The position numbers were made by a program, and so were the translations under genes. 64,000 nt of DNA from Flavobacterium eburneipallidum (GTDB lineage Bacteria > Bacteroidota > Bacteroidia > Flavobacteriales > Flavobacteriaceae). The stretch is from positions 186,001 to 250,000 of the forward strand of contig NZ_CP114291.2 in NCBI RefSeq assembly GCF_027111355.2. The letters run 5' to 3'. The notes under the pieces were generated by a model, which saw only the letters and a program-made list of their open reading frames with translations, searched no databases and was not told where the DNA came from. Shown here piece after piece: positions 50,145 through 59,896 of this stretch (position 1 is its first letter; every line of letters starts with the position of its first letter).

Positions 50145-50486
50145 ATTTGGTTGATATTTTTTATTATTTAACTATGTTCTATTTACCGATGTTATCTGTT
50201 TGAAAAATCGACAAACTCATCAAGATTATAAGTTTTTTTATGGCATAGGCTAAAAGGTGGTTTTTGGTTATTAATAAATTGGTTAGTTAATTTTCAAATA
50301 TTGATATTTTAATTTTTTTTACTCAAAACCCATTTTAATTAAATCTGTTTTTTATTATCCAAAGCTTTAAAATAAAAATATAGTTTTCTAATGACTTTTA
50401 ATCACACTAGTAAAAACAATGCGGCATTATGAAATCTATATTGCAAAGTAATGGCTAGATAGAAAGTTGCAGGAGGGGTAAATTGG
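50145..50486. other. Upstream region of SusC2
   Basis: AT-rich gap without a gene. In SusC2 direction GTTTGTCGATTT (minus strand, 50217-50206) resembles the GTTTGTCCATTT of the SusC1 site, and TAAATAGA lies at the equivalent -7 position (50185-50178), but the CATGTTT half is missing. A weak version of the same activator site is possible. Nothing else clear. Confidence 0.35.
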
Positions 50487-50526
50487 AAAAAAAAAGAGGT
50501 CAAATTGGTAATTGACCTCTTTTTTT
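50487..50526 (-). terminator. Rho-independent terminator of HTCS2
   Basis: AGAGGTCAA (50495-50503) and TTGACCTCT (50512-50520) form a 9-bp stem flanked by A- and T-runs, so it could act in either direction. On the minus strand it lies about 170 bases after the HTCS2 stop. Confidence 0.8.
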
Positions 50527-50695
50527 ATGATAAAAAATAAATAATACAAAAAAATACATGTGTTTTTTTTAATCATATATAATTTTTAACAAAAAATAGT
50601 AATAGCCGTTTTAGCCCTAAAAACAAAACTTATTTCAAGATTGAATACTTAAAAGATGGTTAAAAATGCAATTTTTTAGAATAACAAATGCCTTG

Positions 50696-53600
50696 TTATT
50701 TGATGACATTTAAGTCGGCATTAAAAGAGTTTTTGTATTTTTTGATGTATTCGGAAGGCGTCATTCCGAACAATTTCACAAATTGCTGTCTAAAATATTT
50801 GGGGTCTTCAAATCCTACTTCAACACTGGCTTGTGTGATATTCATGTTTTCGGTAAGCATTAGCATGGCGGCTCTTCTTATACGAACTGAACGTATGAAT
50901 GCGTTTAGCGTTTGTCCTGAAATTATTTTAATTTTAGTGTAAAGTGTTTTGTGACTCATTCCCATTTCGTGGGCAAAATTTTTAATCGTAAAATCTCTTT
51001 TATGAATATTAGCTTCAATAACAGCTATACATTTTTTTAAAATAGCTTGGTATTCGGCAGGAACCTTTTGGGTATTCTCTTTCAGAGTGATGCTATCCAG
51101 AAAATATTTACGCAAATTACTGCGACTTTTGAGCAGTGATTCTACACGTGCTATTAGAATCTCGTCGTCGAATGGTTTTGTTATGTAATCATCTGCTCCA
51201 TCACTGATGCCTTGAAGATGGGTTTCTGGATTTTTGGATGCAGTTAATAATATTACAGGAATGTGCGACAAATCTTCATTTTCTTTTATCTTTTTACACA
51301 ATTCAAGACCGTCCATTACAGTCATAGCAATATCACTAATAACGAGATCCGGCAAGTGTTTTTTAGTCAGTTCAAGACCTTCTGCTCCATTATCAGCGCT
51401 ATAAACAATATGCTTTTCTGAAAATAATTGTATTAAATAATTTCTTATATCAGTATTATCGTCTATTATCAAAAGGGTTCGCTTATCGGTAAGCATTGTT
51501 TTATGGAGTTCACTATTTGAGTTTGTATTCAGAGGTTGTTCCACATTTTCTTCTATATCATAATCGATAAGTTCTTTTACAAGAGGACTCATCCTAGGAA
51601 TAGCAGTGCTGATTTCGATAGTATCAAAATGAGCTTGACCTTTTAAGAACGTCAATTCGAATACACTTCCTTTCCCTATTTCGCTATTACAACTTACGGT
51701 GCCTTTGTGTTTTTCTACAAAATACTTCACTATAAAAAGCCCAATTCCAAAACCTGAACTACCACCAATTGGGGTTTTAGAATCTACCTGTTTGAATTTA
51801 TCAAAAATTGTAACCAAATCATTTTGGGCTATTCCGTTGCCGCTATCAGTAATTTTGATAGTAACTTCTTGTTCTGTTTCGGTCAGCAATAAGCCAATTT
51901 TGCCACCAACGGGTGTGTACTTAAAAGCATTTGACATTAAATTAAATAAAGAAATTTCTATTTTTTCATAATCGCCAATTATTTCAATGCTGTTTTCAGG
52001 TATCTCAAGCGTATAGTCAATGGTTTGTTCTTTGGCCTGGTTTACAAAAAATTGATAGACTTCATTACATAAATTATTGACATTTATTGTAGTAATATGG
52101 AGTTCATCAGCATCATTTTCGGCCTTACGAAAAAGCAGCAATTGATCTACTAAACTCAAAAGTCTTCTTGCGTTTCGATGCGCAATGACTAAATCATTTG
52201 TAAAAGAACTGTTTTCAGTAGTGGCTTTTTGGATTGTTTTTTTGAGTGGATTGATAATCAATGATAGCGGAGTGCGAAATTCATGAGAAATATAAGTAAA
52301 CATAGAGGATTGTTTTTCGGCAATTTCCCTTTCTTTAAGTCTTTCTAATTCGGCAATTTTTACTTTATATTTTAATTTTTCTTTGTTCTTATTGTAGGTT
52401 ACATAAACATAAATAATTCCTAGTCCAATACATAAATAGATACTGTATGCCCACCAGGTTCTGTACCAAGGAGGCAAAACTATAATGGTAACAAGTTTTG
52501 CTTCTTTATTCCATCCTCCTCTAAAGTTGGTGGTTTTTACTTTGAACACATATTTTCCTTCTGCTAATTTTGCATAATTAGCTTTGCGGGCTTGTCCAAC
52601 ATAATTCCATTGGTCATCCCAACCTTCCAAGAAGTAGGCGTAATTTATTTTATCGGAATTATTATAATTTAATGTTACAAATTCAATAGACAAGGTTGTT
52701 TGGTCATAGGGTAAATGTACCTCTATGATTTTTCCAGAATCCCATTTTGAAATCAATTCCTTTTTACTTTCTTCTACTGGTCTATTGTTTACATAAAAAT
52801 CGGTTAATAATAAATTATCCCTCTGATCAAAATCTTTAATGTCTTCAGGAAAAAAAGAGTTAAACCCATTGATACCTCCAAAAAGAAACTCGCCTGTGGA
52901 TAATTTCACACTGGCATTGAAACTAAACTGATTGCTTTGCAAACCATCATTTGCCGAAAAATTTCTGAAAATTTTCCTTTTTTTATCAAATCTGCAAATG
53001 CCATTATAGGTACTCATCCATAAATTTCCTGCTTTATCTTCTAGTATCCTCAAAATAGTATTAGAAGGCAAACCGTCATCTGTGGTTAGTCTTTTAAATT
53101 TGTTGGTCTTTCTATTAAACAATAGTAAGCCTCCTTCTTGAGTGCCCAACCAAAGATTTTTTTCTTTATCTTCATGGATGCTTCTTATTGGATTACCAAT
53201 GGCAATTTTCTTATGCTTTCCTCTAGCCTTGTCAATTTCAAATAATGAGGCATAATTTCCTCCCCAAAGTTTTCCATCGGTTGTTTCTGTAAGACACTGT
53301 AAATTATCGATTGATGGATCAAAGAGTACAAAAGTATTTTTAGTTCTATCCAAAAAATATAAGAAACCTTCGTTCGTTGCACTTGCCCAAATTGTTCCTT
53401 TGGAGTCTTTATAAACAAACCAAATATTTTTCTCAACCTGTTTGGTATTTGGATTATAACAGGAATAATAACTGATTGTATTATTGGTAGTATTGATTCG
53501 GTTTACGCCTCCAAACCATGTTGAAAACCAAATCCTATTATCGTTATCCCTAATGATACTGGTTATGAAATTACTACTAATTTTGTGTGCATTATCACCA

Positions 53601-54769
53601 GTAGTACTGTAGAATGTATAAGTGTTTAGTCTTTTGTTCCAATACTTTAAACCTGCCCCATCTGTACCAATCCATAAATTTTTTTTCTCATCTTCACAAA
53701 AGGATAAAATAAAATTTTGAGCAGCATCATTTTCCTTCGCGTTGTATTTAATATTCTTAAAGTATTTTGGGATATTCCCTATCATACTGATTCCGCCTCT
53801 TAAAGTTCCAATCCACTTATTTCCTGCTACATCTTCATATAAACTCGAGATAGAATTGCTTTTTACAAGCTGATTGTTTTGAGCCGTTTGGTACGGAACT
53901 GCTTTTTTATCTTGCCCGATTACTTTATAAATACCACAACCATCTGTAGTAAGCCAAATTTCTTTTTTCTTATCTATGAGAATGTGTGTAACAGTACATT
54001 TATTCGAAAAATAATTATCTGATAGTAAACCAGTTCGGATATTGAACAAATAAAGACCTTCATCTGTACCCAACCATAGATTTCCATCTAAAGAAAGACG
54101 CATACATGTTACATCCATAAGCAAAGGATGCACTATCTTCAAACTTTTTGATTTATAATCGTAACTACAAATACCTTTGTTAACTACATAAAGCCAACAA
54201 CGTCCGTTTGTAGGATCATCTTCAAGAACTTTAGCGTCATAACTAAATTCAATGGCTTTATTGTGCGGTGTTTTAAGTGCTATTGGCTTTCCTACAAGTG
54301 ATTCGTTTTCAAAAATTAATAAACCAGAATTTTGAGAAGCAACCAAAACTAATTTTTCCGAAACAGATAGAATTTGATGAATAGTCCCCTTTAATGGTAG
54401 AGCTTTATTGTCGTCAGAAAGATACTCTAGTGGATAAAAAATAGATTTTTTCCTTTCAAAAACACAAGCACCATCTGAACCTCCTACCCAAATATTATTT
54501 TCCGAATCTCCTTCAATACAATAAATAGTATTAAAAGACAATGAACTTTTATCATTAATTCTATTGCGATACACTTTAAAATTGTAACCATCATACCGAT
54601 TCAATCCATCATAAGTACCAAACCACATATATCCATTACGATCCTGATAAGTTGTAATAACTGAATTATTAGATAAACCATCGGATATGTCAAGAAATTT
54701 AACAGGGTAGTCTTGCGAAAAACCCGCCAAAAACCAAAATAACGATACAAATAATGCAAATTTTTTCAA
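50696..54769 (-). CDS. Hybrid two-component system regulator HTCS2
   Basis: A second HTCS of 1357 residues with intact parts. A signal peptide (about 1-18) leads to propeller repeats (M-W-F-G-T-Y-D-G-L-N-R, L-W-L-G-T-D-E-G) to about 690 and a Y_Y_Y domain to about 770. A membrane helix spans about 775-795. The H-box Y-I-S-H-E-F-R-T-P lies near 828, followed by ATPase boxes (N-A-F-K-Y-T, D-S-G-N-G-I, G-F-G-I-G-L). The receiver Asp is in I-S-D-I-A-M near 1146, and an AraC domain fills about 1255-1357. It lies directly upstream of SusC2 in the same direction and most simply controls it. It has its own promoter box shared with the GH27 operon. Confidence 0.95.
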   Translation of the reverse strand: MKKFALFVSLFWFLAGFSQDYPVKFLDISDGLSNNSVITTYQDRNGYMWFGTYDGLNRYDGYNFKVYRNRINDKSSLSFNTIYCIEGDSENNIWVGGSDGACVFERKKSIFYPLEYLSDDNKALPLKGTIHQILSVSEKLVLVASQNSGLLIFENESLVGKPIALKTPHNKAIEFSYDAKVLEDDPTNGRCWLYVVNKGICSYDYKSKSLKIVHPLLMDVTCMRLSLDGNLWLGTDEGLYLFNIRTGLLSDNYFSNKCTVTHILIDKKKEIWLTTDGCGIYKVIGQDKKAVPYQTAQNNQLVKSNSISSLYEDVAGNKWIGTLRGGISMIGNIPKYFKNIKYNAKENDAAQNFILSFCEDEKKNLWIGTDGAGLKYWNKRLNTYTFYSTTGDNAHKISSNFITSIIRDNDNRIWFSTWFGGVNRINTTNNTISYYSCYNPNTKQVEKNIWFVYKDSKGTIWASATNEGFLYFLDRTKNTFVLFDPSIDNLQCLTETTDGKLWGGNYASLFEIDKARGKHKKIAIGNPIRSIHEDKEKNLWLGTQEGGLLLFNRKTNKFKRLTTDDGLPSNTILRILEDKAGNLWMSTYNGICRFDKKRKIFRNFSANDGLQSNQFSFNASVKLSTGEFLFGGINGFNSFFPEDIKDFDQRDNLLLTDFYVNNRPVEESKKELISKWDSGKIIEVHLPYDQTTLSIEFVTLNYNNSDKINYAYFLEGWDDQWNYVGQARKANYAKLAEGKYVFKVKTTNFRGGWNKEAKLVTIIVLPPWYRTWWAYSIYLCIGLGIIYVYVTYNKNKEKLKYKVKIAELERLKEREIAEKQSSMFTYISHEFRTPLSLIINPLKKTIQKATTENSSFTNDLVIAHRNARRLLSLVDQLLLFRKAENDADELHITTINVNNLCNEVYQFFVNQAKEQTIDYTLEIPENSIEIIGDYEKIEISLFNLMSNAFKYTPVGGKIGLLLTETEQEVTIKITDSGNGIAQNDLVTIFDKFKQVDSKTPIGGSSGFGIGLFIVKYFVEKHKGTVSCNSEIGKGSVFELTFLKGQAHFDTIEISTAIPRMSPLVKELIDYDIEENVEQPLNTNSNSELHKTMLTDKRTLLIIDDNTDIRNYLIQLFSEKHIVYSADNGAEGLELTKKHLPDLVISDIAMTVMDGLELCKKIKENEDLSHIPVILLTASKNPETHLQGISDGADDYITKPFDDEILIARVESLLKSRSNLRKYFLDSITLKENTQKVPAEYQAILKKCIAVIEANIHKRDFTIKNFAHEMGMSHKTLYTKIKIISGQTLNAFIRSVRIRRAAMLMLTENMNITQASVEVGFEDPKYFRQQFVKLFGMTPSEYIKKYKNSFNADLNVIK

Positions 54770-55227
54770 AGGAAAAAAGGTGTAAAAGATTCACAAATTC
54801 ATGTAAATCATGGTTTAAAAAAAGAACTGAATTTTAGAAACTTATAATACTTTGTTGATTATAACAAGGAAACAATTTATTATAAGTGTAATAAATACAT
54901 TTGTAAATGTAATTTAAAAAAAAACATAAAAACAAATTAATATAACAAAAAATTAGCTGATAAAAAATAGAATTATAATTAAGGCTTGATGTTTTCATGA
55001 CTTTTCTTGTTTTTGTAAGACATTGACTAAAATTAATTATAGAAGCAAAGTATAAATTGACACAAAAGCCTTTAAATGTCCGTAAAAACCAAATAGAATT
55101 AGCTATTGAACTCAAATAGAGCACAAAACAGCCTAAAAACTTATTGAAAAATATTTATTGTCAACAAAAAAACACTAACTTTTAAAAAAATTTCAGAGAG
55201 GAATTTAAGAACATCAAAACTGTAACT
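54770..55227. other. Divergent gap between HTCS2 and oxidoreductase
   Basis: A 458-base AT-rich stretch without a credible gene. It holds the HTCS2 operator box (54883-54911) about 110 bases from the HTCS2 start. Near the plus-strand gene, GAGAGGAA (55196-55203) is a Shine-Dalgarno-like sequence but lies 25 bases before the ATG, too far to be a normal one. Confidence 0.5.
54883..54911 (-). promoter_or_regulatory. Palindromic operator box upstream of HTCS2
   Basis: TACATTTGTAAATGTA (54896-54911) with TATAAGTGTA just before it (54881-54890). The offset between the boxes equals that at 36285-36316, and the following 40 bases are also alike (AATTTAAAAAAA...AATTAATAT...ACAAAAAA). Confidence 0.6.
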
Positions 55228-56625
55228 ATGGAAAATTCGAGAAGAAAATTTTTAACCTCAATAAGCATGTTGGCTGCCTACACAGCTTTTCCAATCAATG
55301 CTTTCTCTTTTGGCAATTCAAAAAAGCTTCGGATTGTTCTTGTTGGCACAGGAATTCGGGGAACCAGCTTTTGGGGAAAAAGACTTGTTGATGAATATTC
55401 TGATATTCTCGAATTTGTGGGGCTTAGCGACATCAATCCCGGAAGGCTTCAATACGCAAAAGAATATATGGGGGTTAATTGTCCAACATTTGTGAATTTT
55501 GATGAAATGTTGCGCACCACCAAACCCGATTTAATCATTGTTACCACAGTAGATTCAACCCATCATGAATTCATCATAAAAGGCTTGACTTCTGGCTATG
55601 ACGTGCTTACCGAAAAACCACTTACTACCGACGAAAACAAATCACAAGCAATTTTAGATGCCGAAAAAAAATCAGGCAAGAATCTTATCGTTGGATTTAA
55701 TTATCGCTGGAGTCCGTATGCCACAAAAATCAAGGAACTATTGGCCAATAATACCATCGGTAAAATTACATCCGTGGATTTTAACTGGTATTTAAACACG
55801 TACCATGGCGCTTCTTATTTTAGAAGATGGCACGGGCAAAAAGACAAAGGAGGTTCACTATGGGTTCATAAAGCAACCCATCATTTTGATTTGTTGAATT
55901 GGTGGATAGATTCAGACCCTTCCGAAGTTTTTGCTTATGGAAGTTTAGAACATTATGGTGCCAATGGCCCGTATAGAGGAGATAATTGCCGAAGCTGCGA
56001 ATTCAAATCCAAATGTGACTATTATTACGACATCACAAAAGACAAACGTTCCATGGAGCTTTATGTAGCCAATGAAAAACATGATGGATACATTCGCGAC
56101 AACTGTCTTTTTAGAAAAGAAATCGACATCTATGATAAAATGTCTGCCCAAATAAAATACGCCAATAATGTAACCGTAAATTACTCCCTCACCACCTATT
56201 CGCCTTATGAAGGTTGGAGAATTGCTTTTAACGGAACCGAAGGCAGAATAGAAGCCTCTTTGGACATTCCATACCATAAAAATGTTGCGGCAAGTCAAGC
56301 AGAAATGCACGCGAAAGAAATGGAACAAAACTCCCTGGAAGAAACCAGTACCGAATCAATTATAGTTCATAAACTATGGAAAGATTTCGACACCGTTTTG
56401 GTGCCTACCGAAAAAGGAGGACATGGCGGTGGAGACAAGCGTTTGCATGATAAAATATTTAAAACACCAAATCTAGAAGATCCTTATGCCAGATCTGCAG
56501 GAATAAGAGATGGCGTGCTGTCTGTATTGATCGGGATTGCGGCAAGAAAAAGTATCGAATCGGATAAACCAATTAAAATAGCCGATTTAACTGATCTTAA
56601 GCCAATGTCTAAAAGAATAAAATAA
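55228..56625 (+). CDS. Gfo/Idh/MocA oxidoreductase with Tat-like leader
   Basis: NAD(P)-dependent sugar oxidoreductase family, 465 residues. The leader S-R-R-K-F-L-T-S followed by a hydrophobic stretch to about residue 28 is a Tat signal, so the protein is probably exported with its cofactor bound. The Rossmann motif R-I-V-L-V-G-T-G-I-R-G-T is near 33-45, E-K-P near 131, and H-F-D-L-L-N-W-W near 215 is the usual active-site region. A Cys cluster (D-N-C-R-S-C-E-F-K-S-K-C near 252-262, a further Cys near 290) could bind a metal. It is divergent from HTCS2 and next to the carbohydrate region, but no substrate can be inferred. Confidence 0.88.
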   Translation: MENSRRKFLTSISMLAAYTAFPINAFSFGNSKKLRIVLVGTGIRGTSFWGKRLVDEYSDILEFVGLSDINPGRLQYAKEYMGVNCPTFVNFDEMLRTTKPDLIIVTTVDSTHHEFIIKGLTSGYDVLTEKPLTTDENKSQAILDAEKKSGKNLIVGFNYRWSPYATKIKELLANNTIGKITSVDFNWYLNTYHGASYFRRWHGQKDKGGSLWVHKATHHFDLLNWWIDSDPSEVFAYGSLEHYGANGPYRGDNCRSCEFKSKCDYYYDITKDKRSMELYVANEKHDGYIRDNCLFRKEIDIYDKMSAQIKYANNVTVNYSLTTYSPYEGWRIAFNGTEGRIEASLDIPYHKNVAASQAEMHAKEMEQNSLEETSTESIIVHKLWKDFDTVLVPTEKGGHGGGDKRLHDKIFKTPNLEDPYARSAGIRDGVLSVLIGIAARKSIESDKPIKIADLTDLKPMSKRIK

Positions 56626-56652
56626 GACCAAAAGCAGGATGCAACAAAATCA

Positions 56653-56688
56653 AAAAAGGCTGCCAAAAATTAATTTGACAGCTTTTTT
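56653..56688 (+). terminator. Terminator of the oxidoreductase gene
   Basis: AAAAAAGGCTGCCAAA and TTTGACAGCTTTTTT form a stem with one mismatch and a bulged G, ending in a T-run. It lies about 30 bases after the stop codon. Confidence 0.7.
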
Positions 56689-56745
56689 CTTTTGTAAAAC
56701 AAACACCATTAGTCGTTCGTGTAAATGGCTTTTGTTAGCGACCCT

Positions 56746-57398
56746 TCATTCTTTAAGCGTTTTAACTAATCCCAAAATTTTATATTCTAAATAACTTTCC
56801 ATCGAGAATTTTTCTGGTCTAAATTCGTTAAAACTCTCTAAATTTTCAATTTCAGTTACTTGAGATTTAGAATATTCTTCTGTCTCCTTAAACTTCGAAA
56901 ATAGTTGCTTCTTAAGTTTTAAAAAACTTTTATAGTCTAAATCATATTTTTTTTCAACTCTTCCGTTCCTTAATTCAAATACAAGATAATTTGTAAAATG
57001 TATATCAGTCCAATTCGATTTTGTCAATTCAATCTGTTTTCCATATGGAAATGTTTGTATTTTAGAATAATCCAGAACGACTTTCTTTTTGTCTTTGAAA
57101 AAGTCATTAAAGACTAATCTTGAATCTAAACCTCTTTCTTTCTTAACTAGGATGTAATGTCTGTTAAAAATAACGAGTCGTTTTCGATTGTATAAGTAAA
57201 AGTATAAAAGCCATAATTTGCAGTTGTTTCTATTGCATCTTCATGAACTTTAAAATTAAATTTTTTTATATAATCTCTTCCAAGATTAAAATTTCTCCAT
57301 TCATACTTTTTCCCGTTGTATATCAAGATGTCTTGAATTTGTTCAGTTGCAAAGACTTTCAAAGATATTAATAAGGCAAATAGAATTATTTTCTTCAT
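56746..57398 (-). pseudogene. Frameshifted gene for a secreted protein of unknown function
   Basis: The first frame (57398-57147) encodes an 83-residue start with signal peptide (L-I-S-L-K-V-F-A) and stops after F-L-T-D-I-T-S. A second frame, open through the junction, continues I-L-V-K-K-E-R-G-L-D-S-R-L-V-F-N-D-F-F and runs to 56746, ending in V-K-T-L-K-E. Together they read as one protein of about 215 residues. The pattern N-D-x-L-F-L-x-D-I followed by V-F-N-x-F-F-x-x-K-K-K-V-x-x-D resembles a secreted Bacteroidota family that I remember only vaguely. A one-base change near 57147-57165 explains the break. It starts 13 bases after the FGGY kinase on the same strand. A sequencing error would also fit. 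Confidence 0.7.
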
Positions 57399-57411
57399 TT
57401 ACGAGTGTTTC

Positions 57412-58905
57412 TTAAGTATTGTCGACATCTACCAGATCATTCCAAACCTGAAACTGTTTTCCAGCTTCCAAATATTTCCCCGAATTCAAAGCAGGTCTTT
57501 CTCCAAACAATTGTTGTACTTCCTCCAAATTTTTGAAAATTCCTGCACCCAAACCAGCCAAATAAGCCGCTCCCAAAGCCGAAACATCGGGCATCGTACT
57601 TTTGATTACCTTGCTGTCGAGCAAATCTGTCAAGAAATCCATAACAAAATCATTAGCCGTAATGCCACCATTGACCATCAATTCTTGAATGGGAACGCCG
57701 GTATCTTTTTGCATCGCATCCAAAACGGCCTTGATTTGGAACGGAATGGTTTCCAATGCTGCTCTCACAATATGATTCTTTTTGCAATCAAAAGTCAGTC
57801 CTTCTATGGAAGCTTTTCGGCTCATATTCCAATAAGGCGCGCCCAATCCGCTAAAAGCTGGTACGATATAAACCCCGTTATTATCTTGAACTGATGTTGC
57901 CATCGCTTCTGTTTCCCGGCTTTCGCCAAAGAGTTGCAATTCGTTTTTCATCCATTCGATGGTGGAACCACAAGAAACAATTACACCTTCGAGAGCATAA
58001 TCTACTCGTTCTTCGGTGCTCCAACATATGGTGGTTATCATTCCGCTGGCAGATGATTTAGGCTTGTCGCCAATGTTCATCAATACTGAACAGCCTGTTC
58101 CTAAAGTCGCTTTGGCAGTTCCAGGATTCAAGCAGCCTTCTCCAAAAGCTGCAGCGTGCGAATCGCCAATCATTGCAGTAATAGGCAAGGGCTTTTCGAA
58201 TAATCCATCAAAAAGAGATTCCCCATAATGAAATGACGATGGTTTGGGTTCGGGTAAATTGATTCCCGTCAATCCAAAAGTTTCGATTAATTCGGTATCC
58301 CATTCTAATTTTTCAAGATTGAATAATAAGGTTCGAGATGCGTTCGTATAATCGGTTAAATATTTTTGTCCATTCGTTAATTTATACAACAACCAAGTAT
58401 CAACCGTTCCGAAAAAAGCTTCGCCCGATTGTATTTTATTTTTTACATCTTCATTGTTTTGGTTCAACCAAATTAACTTCGTTCCCGAAAAATAGGGGTC
58501 GATGATCAATCCGGTTTTGTTTTTTACTTGGTCAGCAATTCCGTTTTTGGAATTTAAGTCTTCACAAATCGAGATGGAACGTTTGCATTGCCAAACCACC
58601 GCAGGAGCAATCGCTTTTCCCGATTTATCCCAAACAATAAAAGTTTCTCTTTGGTTGGAAATCCCCGCTGATTTTATGTCTTCGATTTTTCCTCCATTCG
58701 AAGTAAAAACAGCCAAACAGGTTTTCACCGAAAGCAGGACATTTTGATAAATTCCTTCGGGATTTTGTTCAACATAACCGCCTTCTAGATAATTGGTTTC
58801 GAGGATTTCTGTGGCCTTTGCCAAAACTTCGCCTTTGGTATTGAAAATAATGGTTTTCGTGCTGCTTGTTCCTTGGTCGATGGCCAGAATTAAAGAGTTT
58901 TCCAT
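57412..58905 (-). CDS. FGGY carbohydrate kinase (glycerol-kinase-like)
   Basis: ATP-dependent kinase of a ketose or polyol, 497 residues. The first phosphate loop A-I-D-Q-G-T-S-S-T-K is near 8-17. F-S-G-T-K-L-I-W-L and T-V-D-T-W-L-L-Y-K-L-T with D-Y-T-N-A-S-R-T resemble glycerol kinase. The catalytic Asp is likely in I-G-D-S-H near 246, and the second ATP region shows G-T-G-C-S-V-L and V-N-G-G. It is last in an operon with a sugar ABC transporter and a transketolase subunit and no glycerol facilitator, so a pentulose or tetritol is more likely than glycerol. Xylulose, ribulose, erythritol and apulose are all possible. Confidence 0.88.
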   Translation of the reverse strand: MENSLILAIDQGTSSTKTIIFNTKGEVLAKATEILETNYLEGGYVEQNPEGIYQNVLLSVKTCLAVFTSNGGKIEDIKSAGISNQRETFIVWDKSGKAIAPAVVWQCKRSISICEDLNSKNGIADQVKNKTGLIIDPYFSGTKLIWLNQNNEDVKNKIQSGEAFFGTVDTWLLYKLTNGQKYLTDYTNASRTLLFNLEKLEWDTELIETFGLTGINLPEPKPSSFHYGESLFDGLFEKPLPITAMIGDSHAAAFGEGCLNPGTAKATLGTGCSVLMNIGDKPKSSASGMITTICWSTEERVDYALEGVIVSCGSTIEWMKNELQLFGESRETEAMATSVQDNNGVYIVPAFSGLGAPYWNMSRKASIEGLTFDCKKNHIVRAALETIPFQIKAVLDAMQKDTGVPIQELMVNGGITANDFVMDFLTDLLDSKVIKSTMPDVSALGAAYLAGLGAGIFKNLEEVQQLFGERPALNSGKYLEAGKQFQVWNDLVDVDNT

Positions 58906-58910
58906 AGTCG

Positions 58911-59885
58911 TTATTCGGCTTTTGAATTTGCTTTGTCAATCATCACGGCCAATAAAATCACCAATCCTTTCACGACTTGTTGCCAAAAAGGAGAAACATC
59001 CAACAACACCAATCCGTTATTCAAAACTCCAATAATTATGGCTCCAAGTACGGTTCCAATGATAGTTCCCCTTCCTCCAGAAAGCGAAGTTCCGCCAATT
59101 ACAACCGCTGCGATAGCGTCTAATTCGTAACTCATTCCCGCATTGGGTTGCGCCGAATCTAATCTCGATGTAACCATAATTCCGCCAATGGCAGCCAAAG
59201 CTCCCGCCAACGTATAAACGATAATTTTTACTTTATTGATATTGATTCCCGATAATTTTGCCGCATTTTCATTGCCACCAATGGCATAAATATAGCGTCC
59301 CAAAGCTGTTTTATTGGAGATAATCATCGCTGCAATGATGACAGCAACTGCAATCCAAACCAAAATAGGAATTCCTAAAAACCAACCTGTTCCGATGTAG
59401 GCAAAATCAGTTCCTAAACTGGAGATTGGATAACCTTTGGTCCAAAGCATTGTAAATCCTCTTGCTACAGTAAGCATCGCTAGGGTTGCTACAAAAGGTG
59501 GGACTTTGAATTTGGTAATCACCCAGCCATTAAAAAATCCCAGAAAAGAGCCTGTTGCAATTCCTGCCAAAACAGTTCCTAATAAAGTAAATCCAATAAA
59601 TAAATCATTCCCAGGAAAAGAGATTCCCGATTTTAAAAGTCCTGCGGCAACCGCACCGCTAAAGGCCAAAATGGAACCCACAGACAAATCGATACCCGCA
59701 GTCAGCACGACCAAAGTCATCCCGACAGAAATGCAAATATTGACCGAAATTTGTCGCAAAACGTTCCAGCCGTTATCAACTGTGAGGAATTTATCTGAAA
59801 GTATCGTTAATCCAATGCACAAAATTAATAAGGCAATTGTGGATTGAAATTTTGCAAGTTTTGAACGATCTAAAGCTATGTTCAT
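58911..59885 (-). CDS. Sugar ABC transporter permease (RbsC-like)
   Basis: Inner-membrane permease of 324 residues with about 8-10 helices. The motif A-G-I-D-L-S-V-G-S-I-L-A-F-S-G near 65-80 and G-G-T-S-L-S-G-G-R-G-T-I-I-G-T near 265-280 are typical for the ribose/galactose (BPD_transp_2) branch. G-N-E-N-A-A-K-L-S-G-I is the region that contacts the ATPase. It works with the RbsA- and RbsB-like proteins of this operon. RbsA ends 11 bases upstream and the kinase starts 5 bases downstream. Confidence 0.93.
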   Translation of the reverse strand: MNIALDRSKLAKFQSTIALLILCIGLTILSDKFLTVDNGWNVLRQISVNICISVGMTLVVLTAGIDLSVGSILAFSGAVAAGLLKSGISFPGNDLFIGFTLLGTVLAGIATGSFLGFFNGWVITKFKVPPFVATLAMLTVARGFTMLWTKGYPISSLGTDFAYIGTGWFLGIPILVWIAVAVIIAAMIISNKTALGRYIYAIGGNENAAKLSGININKVKIIVYTLAGALAAIGGIMVTSRLDSAQPNAGMSYELDAIAAVVIGGTSLSGGRGTIIGTVLGAIIIGVLNNGLVLLDVSPFWQQVVKGLVILLAVMIDKANSKAE

Positions 59886-59896
59886 ATCTGTTTAAA

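Noticed and set aside
54834..55124. Minus-strand open frame of 96 codons between HTCS2 and the oxidoreductase
   Set aside because: It is AT-rich with low-complexity Phe/Tyr/Asn content and no family resemblance, and it contains the operator box. It looks like a chance frame.
57412..58905. Calling the FGGY enzyme glycerol kinase (glpK)
   Set aside because: Motifs are glycerol-kinase-like, but the operon has a sugar ABC transporter and a transketolase subunit and no glycerol genes, so a specific name is not justified.
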